Origin: Homoserinimonas sp. OAct 916
Lineage (GTDB): Bacteria; Actinomycetota; Actinomycetes; Actinomycetales; Microbacteriaceae
Length of the DNA stretch: 64,000 bases
Reading direction: 5' to 3'
NCBI RefSeq assembly: GCF_003260275.1
Contig: NZ_QJHB01000004.1
Coordinates: 62,001 to 126,000 of the forward strand
Shown in pieces: positions 25,115 to 36,000 of this stretch. Each line of letters starts with the position of its first letter. Position 1 is the first letter of the stretch. The notes under the pieces were generated by a model that saw nothing but the letters and a program-made list of their open reading frames with translations, did not search any database and was not told the origin of the DNA. Made by a program: the position numbers and the translations under genes.

Positions 25115-27667
25115 CTATCGATTGCCCTGACGCCTCTCCGTGCTCAGAAACCGGGCGAATGAACGCAGCGACAGGGCTCCGCGCACCCGCCTGCGCCAGC
25201 CCTGGTCCGTGCCGAAACTGCGACGTTCCTCGTCGACGATGCGCCAGAAATCGTCTGCGGCAACACTCTGCCCGGTCGGCGGGCCGAACACCGCCTGGTC
25301 GGCGATGGTCGCCAACTCCACACCCAGCGGACTGCCGTAGCCGGTCGCGGTCTCCACCCGGGTGCGCACACCGGGCGGGGCCAGGCCGTGATCGACAGCG
25401 GCGTCGACGTATTCGTCCCAGCCGTTCGCGATGCGCGCCACGGCCTCGGGCGCGCGGCGGCGGTTGCGGCGGCGTTGCCATTTGGCGATCAGGATGGTGA
25501 GGAAGGGCGTCGCGAGCACGAGCACGACCAGCAGGGTGATTCCGATGGTCTTGAGAATTGCGAGCAGGGAGCCGAGGTCTTCGGTTTCTTCCGCCTCGGT
25601 GGGCTCATTCGCATCGCCTCCGGTCGGGTTGCCTTCGGGCGGAGCCTGTTCGGTGGCGGTGGCCGGCAACACCTCGGTGTCGTTCTTGGGGTCGCGCTTC
25701 TCGTTGTCTGCAGGGGCCAGCGGATTCTCGTACTGCGGGGTCACGTCGACCTGGGCCCAGCGGCCGTCGTCGGCCCGCACCTCCACCCACGCTGTCAGGT
25801 TGCGGCCCGCGCAGACCCCATTCGCGCAGGGATCGATGGCACCGGTGTCTGCGAGGTCGAAGCCGAGCACAACGCGGGAGGTGAAGCCCAGGTGCCGGGC
25901 CAGAAGCGCCGCAGCCACCGAGAACTGCTCATCGTCACCGACGGCGGCGACAAGCGTGCGGTCCTCGGTCGCGGCGGTGCCGCGCTGTTTCTGCAACAAC
26001 GACTGGAAGAGTTGATCGATGCGGTCGACCGAGTGTCCGGCCAGACTCGGCTCGAACACGTAGTCACCCAGCTCGGTCGCCCAGGTGGACCTGCCCTGAT
26101 CGCTTGACACGGTGAGCGCGTGGCTGAGGTACCCGCGAGCGCGCAACCGCTCGATGAGCTCGTCGAGCGCCCGACCGTCGGAGCCGACCTGCTGCAGTCG
26201 CACCCAGTCGACCAACGATGCGGGGATGAGTGGGTCGTCGGCGGCAGCAGCCACCTGGGGGGCCGGCAGGTCGACGAGAGTGACCGGATCGTCGGCCACG
26301 TGTGCATCCACCGTGTAGCTGTCTCCGGTCTCGAGTCGGTTCAACTGGATACCGGCGGCGGTATCGATGTTGTAGTAGAAACCATCTGCCAACGCCCGTC
26401 GCCGGTCGCCGGTGAAGTCGACGGCACCGAGGTCTCCGACCAGGGGAAGCCACGCGTCCGTGTAGCCGCCGACGGTGACCGTCGCCCGCACCCGGGTGGT
26501 GGAGCCCGGGGCATCCTCGCTGGGGATGGTGCTCGGCACCCGGGCGAACGCGGTCTGCTGGTCGGCGGTTCCTGCGGCCGGATCGACGACGCGAAACACC
26601 TCGCCGTCGTAGTGGCTCAGCACGGCCAGGCGCACCCGGTCTGTTTCGGGCGCGAGGGCGTCGGCCGCATCCGTGTGGATCGTGAACAACTCGTCGCCGA
26701 AACGTTCGTCGGTGAAGTAGCCGCGATACTGGCTGAGCGGGCTCACGAATTCACGCAGGCGCAGCTCTGGATCGATGGCGGTGCGCAACACGACCCGGTC
26801 GGCGGGGTTGAACGCGGCCACCAGCGGCAGGGCGATACCGGCGGCGAGCACGAACACCCCGGCCGCCAGAAGGATCCGTCGGGCGCGTCGCCAGCCACCG
26901 GCGGCGGTGAGCGTCTTGAGGCCGGATCGTTCGGCGACGGCGTTGCGGCGCGAGATCGGCTGCCGGGAACCCGGGCGCCTCGTGGCTGCCACAGGTCGGG
27001 CCCGGTTCAGCGCCGAGCGGCGCGCGTCATGGCTGCGCCAGACCAGGTAGCCCACGGCGAGCGCGATGCCCGCCAATCCGATCAACGATTCCCTCACCGG
27101 CGGCAGCGGCAGGCCGACGGCAGGCAGATCAGTGTGACTGGAGCCGAACACAAGCCCGAACAGCTGGGCCACGAACAAGACCGGGATGACCAGAACATGC
27201 ATCTTCGGTGCCCGCCAGGCCAGCACCAGCGCCGCGGTGGTGCCGCCCAGGAACATGATGAACGCCGGCACCAGCATGCTCTGGTAACTGCCGACCGGGA
27301 TCGAGATGGTGACAAGTTGCCGCCAGCTGAGCACCGTGGCGTTCAACAGTTCGACCGTCGCGGTGAGAATGTTGCCGAGTGCCGACGGAATCGCCAGCGG
27401 AACGGCGAGCACGAGGTACGCGCCGCAGGTGACCAGCAGCGTGCGAAACCCGGACCACCCGCCGGCCAGTGAGAACCAGGCGATGGCACCACCGGCCGTG
27501 ATGGCGCCGCCGGCCATCACCAGGTACTCGCCCGACTGGTAGATCGGCCAGGCGGCCCAGACCGCGACCAACACCATCGCCAGCACGAACGTCGCGTTGA
27601 TGACCAGGAACGAGAACGGGGGCCGGGCGTTCCGGCTCCTCGTACTCCTCCGACGCTGTGCGCTCAT
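25115..27667 (-). CDS. Transglutaminase-like membrane protein, catalytic Cys and His missing
   Basis: The 850-residue protein has N-terminal hydrophobic helices (about 20-230, TgpA/DUF3488 type), an external domain, and a transglutaminase-like core near 580-660 followed by a linker, a further helix (about 715-740) and a C-terminal cytoplasmic tail. In the core, GDDEQFSVAAALLARHLGF has Asp where the nucleophile Cys normally stands, and TAWVEV has Thr where His stands; VDVTPQ keeps the Asp. So it is probably a non-enzymatic binding protein, though other active-site alignments are possible. It starts at ATG 27667 (ATGA overlap with DUF58). MoxR-DUF58-transglutaminase is a common actinobacterial arrangement. 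Confidence 0.82.
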   Translation of the reverse strand: MSAQRRRSTRSRNARPPFSFLVINATFVLAMVLVAVWAAWPIYQSGEYLVMAGGAITAGGAIAWFSLAGGWSGFRTLLVTCGAYLVLAVPLAIPSALGNILTATVELLNATVLSWRQLVTISIPVGSYQSMLVPAFIMFLGGTTAALVLAWRAPKMHVLVIPVLFVAQLFGLVFGSSHTDLPAVGLPLPPVRESLIGLAGIALAVGYLVWRSHDARRSALNRARPVAATRRPGSRQPISRRNAVAERSGLKTLTAAGGWRRARRILLAAGVFVLAAGIALPLVAAFNPADRVVLRTAIDPELRLREFVSPLSQYRGYFTDERFGDELFTIHTDAADALAPETDRVRLAVLSHYDGEVFRVVDPAAGTADQQTAFARVPSTIPSEDAPGSTTRVRATVTVGGYTDAWLPLVGDLGAVDFTGDRRRALADGFYYNIDTAAGIQLNRLETGDSYTVDAHVADDPVTLVDLPAPQVAAAADDPLIPASLVDWVRLQQVGSDGRALDELIERLRARGYLSHALTVSSDQGRSTWATELGDYVFEPSLAGHSVDRIDQLFQSLLQKQRGTAATEDRTLVAAVGDDEQFSVAAALLARHLGFTSRVVLGFDLADTGAIDPCANGVCAGRNLTAWVEVRADDGRWAQVDVTPQYENPLAPADNEKRDPKNDTEVLPATATEQAPPEGNPTGGDANEPTEAEETEDLGSLLAILKTIGITLLVVLVLATPFLTILIAKWQRRRNRRRAPEAVARIANGWDEYVDAAVDHGLAPPGVRTRVETATGYGSPLGVELATIADQAVFGPPTGQSVAADDFWRIVDEERRSFGTDQGWRRRVRGALSLRSFARFLSTERRQGNR

Positions 27668-29019
27668 CCGGCCCGCCTCGCCAGCAGGGAGCGGAAGTCG
27701 TCGAGCACGCCGATCGTCAGTACGCCGGTTCCCGCCAATTCGCGGTAGCTGGGGGCGCTGTTCGGGTCGCAGAGCACGGCGACCGTCTGCACGTTGATCG
27801 GAAACTTGAGCGCAATGGACTGCAGCCGTGCGGGCGTCATCGTCGAGCCGCAGACGATGAACGCGATCGAGATGTCCGGCACCACCTGGGAGGCCAGCAT
27901 CGAGACGTCTTCGGTTGGCATGGTGTTCTCGCTGCGTTCGACCCCGCTCAACTCGTCGAGCAGTGACCGGGTCGACAGCACGCTGAGGCTGCGCACCGAG
28001 CGCACCCGGCCGCGCACCAGTTCGGGGATCTCTTCGCTGGCGACAACGGCCACATCGCGGCCGTCCCGGATGGCGCGCACTCCGAGCGACCCTGCGGCGC
28101 TGACCGCCATCTCGAACTCGTCGTCCGAGGCGTACTCGTGCTCGTTCACGCTCAGCACGATGGCCAGCCTCGAACGGCGCGTCTCCTCGAACTGGCGAAC
28201 CATCAGGGTGCCCGTCTTCGCCGTCGACTTCCAGTGGATGTTGCGGCGGCTGTCGCCGTGCGCGTACTCCCGGATAGCGTGGAACGAGATATCCGAGTCG
28301 ACCAGGTCGCTGGTGGCGCTGCCCTCCAGGTCGCGCACGAAGCCGGCGCTGGTACTCGGAATCGACACGGTCACCGGGTGGATGAACAGGCGGTGGATGC
28401 CCGCCCACGCAACTTCACGCTTCAACACCCCGATCGGGTCGGTGCGCACCCAGGTCACCGGGCCGACGTCGAGCACACCGCGTCGGTAGGCCGGCACCGC
28501 CACGCGTTCGTCGTGCACGTGCCCGGCCCGCAGCAGGGGAACGTGCACCTCCAGCAGCCCGCGGCCGATCGGCACGTCAACCCGTCCGGGCAGCTCCAGC
28601 CGGTGAGACGTATTGGTCACCCTGAGCGTTCCGACCACCTCGCCGCCGGCCACAACCCGGTCGACCGGCAGGGAGAAGTCGATGCTGTATGAGCGGCCAC
28701 CTGCCAGAAACGGCAGGGCGATCAGCAGCAGGAGGGCACCGATCGCACCGGCGATGACCAACTCCACCCAGCCGAAGTACAACCCGACCGGCAGCAGAAC
28801 GGCGACCGCGAACACCACCACCCAACCGGCGGGTGTGACGGTCTCCCGTACCCACCGGGTTGCCGCGGCCACCGACCGCCGCACCGCGCGCCACACCCGC
28901 ACCCACCACACGACGACGCTCACCAAGGAGCCGGAGGCGGCCTCGGTGTACCGGGTGTGGCTGACCGTGCTGGTCTCGACCTGCGCGCGGGTCAGCCGCG
29001 ATCGGGTGTCTGCCTTCAC
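27664..29019 (-). CDS. DUF58 domain protein (MoxR-associated)
   Basis: The 451-residue protein has an N-terminal pair of membrane helices (about 50-105), then a beta-rich domain, and the DUF58 signature IREYAHGDSRRNIHWKSTAK near 260, followed by a von Willebrand A-like fold (RRSRLAIVLSVNE). DUF58 proteins work with MoxR ATPases and transglutaminase-like membrane proteins in envelope processes that are poorly understood. The GTG at 29019 overlaps the moxR stop (GTGA), while the longer upstream frame is an artefact of the moxR gene. Confidence 0.85.
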   Translation of the reverse strand: MKADTRSRLTRAQVETSTVSHTRYTEAASGSLVSVVVWWVRVWRAVRRSVAAATRWVRETVTPAGWVVVFAVAVLLPVGLYFGWVELVIAGAIGALLLLIALPFLAGGRSYSIDFSLPVDRVVAGGEVVGTLRVTNTSHRLELPGRVDVPIGRGLLEVHVPLLRAGHVHDERVAVPAYRRGVLDVGPVTWVRTDPIGVLKREVAWAGIHRLFIHPVTVSIPSTSAGFVRDLEGSATSDLVDSDISFHAIREYAHGDSRRNIHWKSTAKTGTLMVRQFEETRRSRLAIVLSVNEHEYASDDEFEMAVSAAGSLGVRAIRDGRDVAVVASEEIPELVRGRVRSVRSLSVLSTRSLLDELSGVERSENTMPTEDVSMLASQVVPDISIAFIVCGSTMTPARLQSIALKFPINVQTVAVLCDPNSAPSYRELAGTGVLTIGVLDDFRSLLARRAG

Positions 29020-29981
29020 CCGAGGTCGCTTCGAGCGGGCGGAACGAGGTCGAGCAGGATCTGGCCGATCACGGCGTTCGCGGTCACCCCGTCGAACTCG
29101 GCCTCGGGGTCGAGCACGATCCGGTGGGCGAGCACGGATTCGGCGAGTGCCTTCACATCGTCGGGGGTGACGAAAACCCGGCCGTGCGCGGCCGCCCACG
29201 TCTTCGCCGCCTTGACCAGTGACCTGGCTCCGCGAACGCTCGAGCCCATTCGCACCTGCTTGGCGGTGCGGGTGGCCTCGATGATGCGCCCGATGTAGTC
29301 GAACACGAGCGGGTTGACGAACACGGCACGGGACAGGTCAGACATGCCGACCAGCGCCTGCGGGGTGATGACCGGAGACAGTACGTGCCGCACCTCACTC
29401 GTCGCCTGCATGATCTGGATGGTCGAGGCGAGGTCGGGGTAGCCGAGCGAGGTCTTCATCATGAACCGGTCGAGTTGAGCCTCGGGCAACCGATAGGTGC
29501 CCGCCTGTTCGATCGGGTTCTGGGTGGCGATCACGAGAAACGGCACCCCGGTGCTGCGCGTGACGCCGTCGACGGTGACGTTGCCCTCCTCCATCGCCTC
29601 CAGCAGCGCTGACTGGGTCTTGGGGCTGGCCCGGTTGATCTCATCCGCCAAGACGATGTTGGCGAAGATCGGCCCGCTGTGGAACTCGAACTCCCCGGTC
29701 TTCTGGTCGTAGACCGTGATGCCCGTGATGTCGCCGGGCAGCAGGTCGGGGGTGAACTGGATGCGCGAGGATGTGCCCTGCACCGTCTGCGACATGGCGC
29801 GCGCCAGCGACGTCTTGCCGGTTCCCGGAAAGTCCTCGAGCAGGAGATGCCCCTCGCTGATCATCGCGGTGAACGCCAACTCGACGGCGTGACGCTTGCC
29901 GAGCACGACCTGCTCGACGTTCTCCACCATCTGGGTGAAGGTGGCGGCGAACCACTCGGACTGCTCCGTGGACAATGTCAT
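29016..29981 (-). CDS. MoxR family AAA+ ATPase
   Basis: The 321-residue protein has Walker A DFPGTGKTSL near 49, Walker B VLADEINR, a sensor-1 segment (FLVIATQNP) and a C-terminal lid domain with GSSVRGARSLVKAAKTWA. This is the MoxR/RavA layout, predicted to remodel or mature envelope protein complexes. The ATG at 29981 is chosen over an upstream frame. The gene starts 70 bases after the Ig-like gene and is followed by overlapping DUF58 and transglutaminase-like genes, so these form one operon. Confidence 0.92.
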   Translation of the reverse strand: MTLSTEQSEWFAATFTQMVENVEQVVLGKRHAVELAFTAMISEGHLLLEDFPGTGKTSLARAMSQTVQGTSSRIQFTPDLLPGDITGITVYDQKTGEFEFHSGPIFANIVLADEINRASPKTQSALLEAMEEGNVTVDGVTRSTGVPFLVIATQNPIEQAGTYRLPEAQLDRFMMKTSLGYPDLASTIQIMQATSEVRHVLSPVITPQALVGMSDLSRAVFVNPLVFDYIGRIIEATRTAKQVRMGSSVRGARSLVKAAKTWAAAHGRVFVTPDDVKALAESVLAHRIVLDPEAEFDGVTANAVIGQILLDLVPPARSDLG

Positions 29982-30051
29982 GAGGCGATCGTCTCTCTTA
30001 TCTGATTGGGTTGCGCAGACCAGACGGCTGCGAAGGTCGTTCCCCCGCGGC

Positions 30052-33000
30052 TCAGCCGCAAGGGATCTCGTTCTGGTCGGTGGTTCCGGTGCGGCCCTCG
30101 AAGCCGGAGGTCTGGGGTGAGCCCGACCAGTCATAGGCCCACGTCACCTCACGCACCGCCAGGGCGTCGGCGGGAACGGTGGCGCCGATGTATTCACGCC
30201 ATTCGTACTCGGGTTCGGGTTCTGGCTGCGGATCTGGCCCCGGAGAGGGGTTCGGCTCCGGCTCCACGACAGGAACCAGGTGCTTCGCCCAGAACTTGCT
30301 GACGGTTCGATTGGCCGAGTCCAGCCCATCACCCGTCATCGACAACAGAAGCGGGCTGCCGGGTGCCGGACACACCACGGTGCGGCCGGTCACCTGCACC
30401 TGCCACGCCCTGGCCGGGTCGGCGGGCGACACCTCGGCCCAATCGCCGCAGCGATCGGGGTAGTCGTTCAGGCAATAACGACCCCGGTAGTTGATGTCGG
30501 CGCCCCAGACGTCGTCATAGCCGCTGTCGAAGAAGAAGCCCCTGGGGAGATCCCTCTTCTTCACGGTGACCGGAACGACGGTGTGTTTCTCACCGTTGCT
30601 GGCGACCTGGTACTGGAGTCCGGTCGGCACGGCCACCTGCGCCTTGTCCCAGGTGAGGATCTCACCGGCGTCGGCCTGCGCCAGGCCGAAGCCGTTCGTG
30701 TAACAGACCAGCACGGAATAGGTGCTGAAATTATCCAGACCGGTGATCGTTCCCGACCGGGAGGCGTTCGCTGCCGTTGTTGTCAGGTTGCCGCCCGAGG
30801 AGTCGATGCGGCACGACGGCCGTGCACCCCGGTACGCGATGAACACCGTCTCCGGGGCCCGGCTGCTGTAGTTGGCGGAGCCCTCGGCCGTGAGCGTGAT
30901 CGAATCGTTGGTGGCCCTCATCTCGCCGGCGGTGACGGTGGGCGCGCCGGCGACGGTGACGCCGGTGACGCGTGCCTGGGCATCCGGCCCGGCCAGCGGC
31001 GGCTTCTCGTTGGCGCTCACCGGCAGCACGCTGACACTCTGGTCGCCCACCTCGAGGCTCAGCTGCACGACGGTCGAACGGCCGGATTCGGCCCGGTACT
31101 CCCGATCGTTGACCAGATAGGCGCGGGTCGACCTGTCCGTGTTCTCGATGGCGACCTCGACCGCGCCGATGCTGCCCGTGGTCACATCCCTCGTGAACAC
31201 CGGTTTGGCGGTCACGGCACCCATGCCGGGAAGCGCATAGGACCACGCGGTCGTCGATCGAGCGGCTGCGGACTCCCCGACACTGTTCACCGCACGTGCC
31301 TCGTAGCGCCCTTTGTCGCCGTTCGTCAGCCCGCTGATCTCGCCGCAGGTGCCTTGCGCATCGCAGGATCCCACGCGGGCACCGTCACGCGTGAGGGTGA
31401 AGCCGGTCAGAGCGGGATAGGCGTTCGCGGCCTGGCCGGCGTTCACGGACAGTGTGACGGTGCCGTCACCGTATCCGATCTGCTGCACCGAGTCCGGTGC
31501 CGCGGGGAAGCTCTGCAGATCGAGCGTGACCTGGCCGTTGCGCTCTCCCGCGCTGACCCTGCCCTGGGCATCGGTCACCTGGAATGAGGACTGGCACTGC
31601 CCGCCGGGGGTTCCGGCAGTCCAGGATGCCGTCACGCTGCGGGAATCCGCCACCCGGAAGGACACGCCGGGGCAGGTGCTGTCGGCCTGGACGCCGGCCA
31701 GCACCAGCGGTGTCGACTCGTACAGGTTCACCTCGCCGGGGGCGCCGATCACTTCGATGACGCAGCTCGACCCGGTGGCCTGGGAGCACTCGCGGCTGAC
31801 GGTGCCGCCCTTGGGCAGTTCGCTCGGAGCCGGGCCCACCTTCAGGATCAACAAACCGGCCGGGGTGTCGGGGTGGCTCGGCAGGGATACCGTGACGGTG
31901 TTCTCCCGGCCGGGGCTCGCCGTGTCGCCGGCTTCCACGGTGAGTGAAGCGCCGTCCTGGCTCACCGTGAACTGGTCGCCGTCAAAAGTGGTGGCGAAGC
32001 TGAGCGCCGCCGGGTCGGCCTCGCCCTCCCAGATCACCATCCTGCCCAGATCGTAGGTGGTGGGGCCGGCCGCCGGGCTGACGGTGAGCGACCCTGGCCG
32101 AAGCTCCGGCTGCGGCTCGGGGGGTTCGACGGCGATCGGCACCGCCAGGAACGTGAACGCCTCCTGGCCGAGGATGCGCGCCGGAACCGTGCACGAATCC
32201 GTCCACGGCGCCCCAGCCCCTGCGATGTAGGTGGCGATGGTGCCCGACTCGACCACGCACTGGGCGTCGGTGCGCTGCCCGGCGGTGGTGATGGCCTGGG
32301 CGTCCAGTTCCAGTTGCTCGCCCGCCGGTACGGAGATCAGGTCGGCCATGTCGAAGCTGACCCTCTCGTTCTCCTTCACCTTCTGGGTGATGTCGCCCTC
32401 CTGCAGCGCAAGGATGATGTCCTTCTTCGCCGGGATGCGGAGAAAACCGTAGGTGGTCACCTCATCGCCCTGAAAATTGGTGCCCGTCAGCGCGAACGGC
32501 AGCAGAAGACCGTCATCCGGGGCCTGGCCGCTGATCGTCCAGCCCGAGACGGTGGCGTCGGCGGTCTCGTCCCAGAGTGAGAGCTTCAGCGTTGAGACAT
32601 CGCCCGATGCCCAGGAGACTTTGCCCGTGACCACGTCGATCCCGGCGGGAAACTGGGCGCGGTCGTCGAGCGAGAGACGGGTGTCGGTGACAACGGGGAA
32701 GTCGGGCACGGATGCGCGCACCGCCTTCACGACGATCAGGCCGATCCCGGTATCGCCGGTATCACTGGTCACCTCGTAGGTGAAGGTCGACAGTCCGGGT
32801 TCCTTGCCGGCCGCGAGGGTCACCTGGTCGTCGGTGACCGGGCCGATTCGGGCAGCCAGTTTGGCGTGCTCTTCGGTTCCGGCCCGTGCGTCGGGCGACA
32901 CCCGGGTCAGTCGGAGCGGACCGCCGGACGGGTCGATGTCGTTGGCCTGGGGCCGAACGACCACTTTGTTGTCCACTCCTGCCTGCACCTCGACGTAGTC

Positions 33001-36000
33001 GCTGAACGTGATCGGGCTCGGGTCGGACTGGGCGTCGAGCACCCCGATCCGCACACGTGCGGTGCCGGTTTCGCCACCCGAATCGCGAACGCGGTACTCG
33101 AACTCGACGGCGCCCTTGAAGCCCTTGACGCTGCGGTAGGTGATAGCGGTGCCGGTGGAGCTGATCGAGGCATTTCCGCTTTTCGGCTGGTCGAGCACAC
33201 GGTCGAGCACGACGCTGTCCCCATCAGGGTCGACCCCGAAACTGTCGAACGGAATACGGATGGTCTCACCGGCAATCACGCGGCCGGTGAGAGTCGATGG
33301 TTGCGGTGCCCGGTTCTCACCGTCAGGCAGCACCTCGATCGTGACGGTCGCCGTGTCGGTGAGCCCGGGGGCGCCCTGCACATAGACGCTGTAGCGCAGG
33401 CTGAAGGTACCCGGTTCGGTGCCGGCCAGATAGCGCACGCTGCTGCCGGAGGCGAACGCCAGTCCTGAGCCGGACGGGTTCACCACCGATTTCGGGTTGA
33501 GCACGATCACATTGCCGTCGGGGGCGACATCGTTGCCGAGCACCGGAATGTCGACCTGCGCGCCCGCCCGGACGGTGATGGCGTCGTCCTGGGCGATCGG
33601 GGGAAGCGGAACCGACGGCGGCAACAGGTACACCGTGGCGATGCCGCGCGCCGAATTCGCCTGTTCACCCGTGCCGTCGGAGACGACGTAGTGCACCTCG
33701 CCGAGCTTTCCGGGCTGCTCGGTGGCTGTGGTGCCGCGAACCCGCAACAGGTTCTGGCCGACCACATCGACGTCGAGGGTGGCGCCGGTTGCCGGCTGGG
33801 CGAGCGCCTCGCTCAGCAGCAGAACCCGGCCTGACGGGTTCGAGACGGCGGTGAACACGTTGACCGAGGTGTCCACGCGGGGGCGCACGAAAACGGTGAC
33901 CGGCGAGGTGGTCAGCTGCCCGGAGTCGGCGGGCAGCACTGTCACACGAGCCAACGAGACCGTCTCGCCTGCCTCGTCTGCGATCGTGAAGCTGACCGGG
34001 TAGTTGCCCGGCCGGGTCGCGGAGAAGTCGAAGGTCGCCCCTTGGTTGATGACGACGGTGGCGGCATCCATTCCGGTCGGCACTGTCGCGGAGGTGAGCC
34101 GCACCGCGCCGGTCGCGCCCTGGATGTGGGCGGCCGGGTCGACGGTCACCCTCTCTCCGACCGTGGTGACCTGGGCGAACGGGGTGACCTGGAGCCTCGG
34201 GGTGGGGGTGACGTGGATCGTGAGGATCTTCTCGGTGGAGGCACCGCGCACATCCGACACCCGCACCGCGATCGGCACGGTTGCCGCGGGGCCCTGCGCA
34301 TCCGGATGCTGGTAGACGACCAACCCCTCGGGCGTGGTGCTCACCGTGCCGACCCCGCCGCGCAGTTTCACCGATTCGACGAACAGGGGGTCAGACTCGG
34401 GGTCGACCCAGCCCGGCAGCACGGGCACGGTCACGGTTGCCCCCGGTGCCACCTCCGGGGAGGGCCACTCGTGCAGACAGCCGTCGACGCCGCACCAGAC
34501 CGGGGCCGTGTTCACATTGTCAGGCTGCACCGTCAGCGTGACCTCGGCCGGGGCCGAGTTCAACCCGTCGTCGCGGGTGCCGTCGGTGACCGCGTAGCGA
34601 AAACTCGCTGTTCCGGTGGCGTCGGCGGCGACGTGTACCGCGATCATCTGCGATTGCTCGGTGACCGTCGCGGTACCGAACTCCGTGGGCAACCCGGCAA
34701 CCTGCGACTCCAGGATCGTGAGCACGTCTTTATTCGGGTCGTGGTCGTTCAGCAGGACAGGGAGCAGCACCAATTGTCCGGCACGCACCCCGAACGTGTC
34801 CGGTTCGGCGATCGGCGGCTTCGGGTCGACGACCTCGGTGGCCTCCTCCACCTCGGCCTGCACGGTCTCCTCTTCCTGGGTGGTCAGTCCCCAGTCCTGG
34901 GAGCTCGGAACAAGCTGGCCGTCGGGGAGGGTCCAGACCCAGCCGTTCTGCGTGTCATTGAGGATCATTCGGGCGCCGGCTCGCTGGAACACCGGTACCG
35001 GGTCGACGCTGGGTGAGCCGTCGCCGAAGTCGAGCTCCCGGATTCCGGCGGTGCTCGACCACAGGGTGCCGGCGGTGCCGTCCACCGGCAGCCAGGCGGC
35101 GAAAAGGTCAGCACCGGACAGGGTCGGGACTGCCGGAATGCCGAGCAGGGTGCCGTCTTGTCCGGCGAGGCGTTGCCGCTCGCCATCGGCCAGCGCGAAG
35201 GAGACCAGCCCGGTGTCATCCGCGATAAAGACCGCCTCGCCGGCTGCGGTGGGTTTCTGCAACACTGCCGATTCGGTCAACCCGGTGTCGACCGGTTCGC
35301 GGCCGGGCAGCCACAGGGTGTCGCCCGCCTTCGTGCTGAGCGCCCAACTCTCGCCGACGACCGTCAGCTGAACGCCCGCGCCTTCCGGGCCTGCGGAGAC
35401 GGGGTCTGCGCCGAGCATCCGCGCGGTGTCGACGTCGAAGCGTGCCACCTCCCCGGTGGCAGACGAATAACTGTAGAGAACGCCAGCATCGGTGATCGCG
35501 ATGGCGTCGGAACGGTATAGCCGGCGCTCCTCGCCCTCGGCCACCACGTCGGCGGCATAGGGATCGATCGCCGTGACCGTGCCGGCCGCGCCGTTCTCGA
35601 TGGTGGCCGTATACACGCCGCCCGACGCGGTGAGGTAGGCGATGTGGGTGTCGGATGCCACCACAACGCGACTTCCCGCCGGCGTGCTCTCGTACTCGGA
35701 TGAGTCATCACCGAAATCACGCGGTGCCGCGGGCGAGACGTCCACGATCTTCTCGTTGTTCTGCGCGAACAGCAGCACCCCGGACGGGGTCTGCACCAGG
35801 CCGCTGGGATTACGCACCGTCTTGATGGTGTCGAGTTCGGCCAGATCGGTGTTGATCCGGCCGTAGCGATTGCCGTCACCGGACTGCAGCGCCCAGATCG
35901 AGCTGTCGTTCACGGGCGTCTGGGCGACATCGAAGCCGTTCGAAGTGACGGCGACGCCGGCCAGAAGTGCGACGACGGCGGTCACCGCCGCCCCCTTGAC

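Noticed and set aside
34042-35016. Long plus-strand frames inside the Ig-like gene and others
   Set aside because: They are antisense shadows of a high-GC coding strand with Arg/His/Gly-rich, non-family composition.
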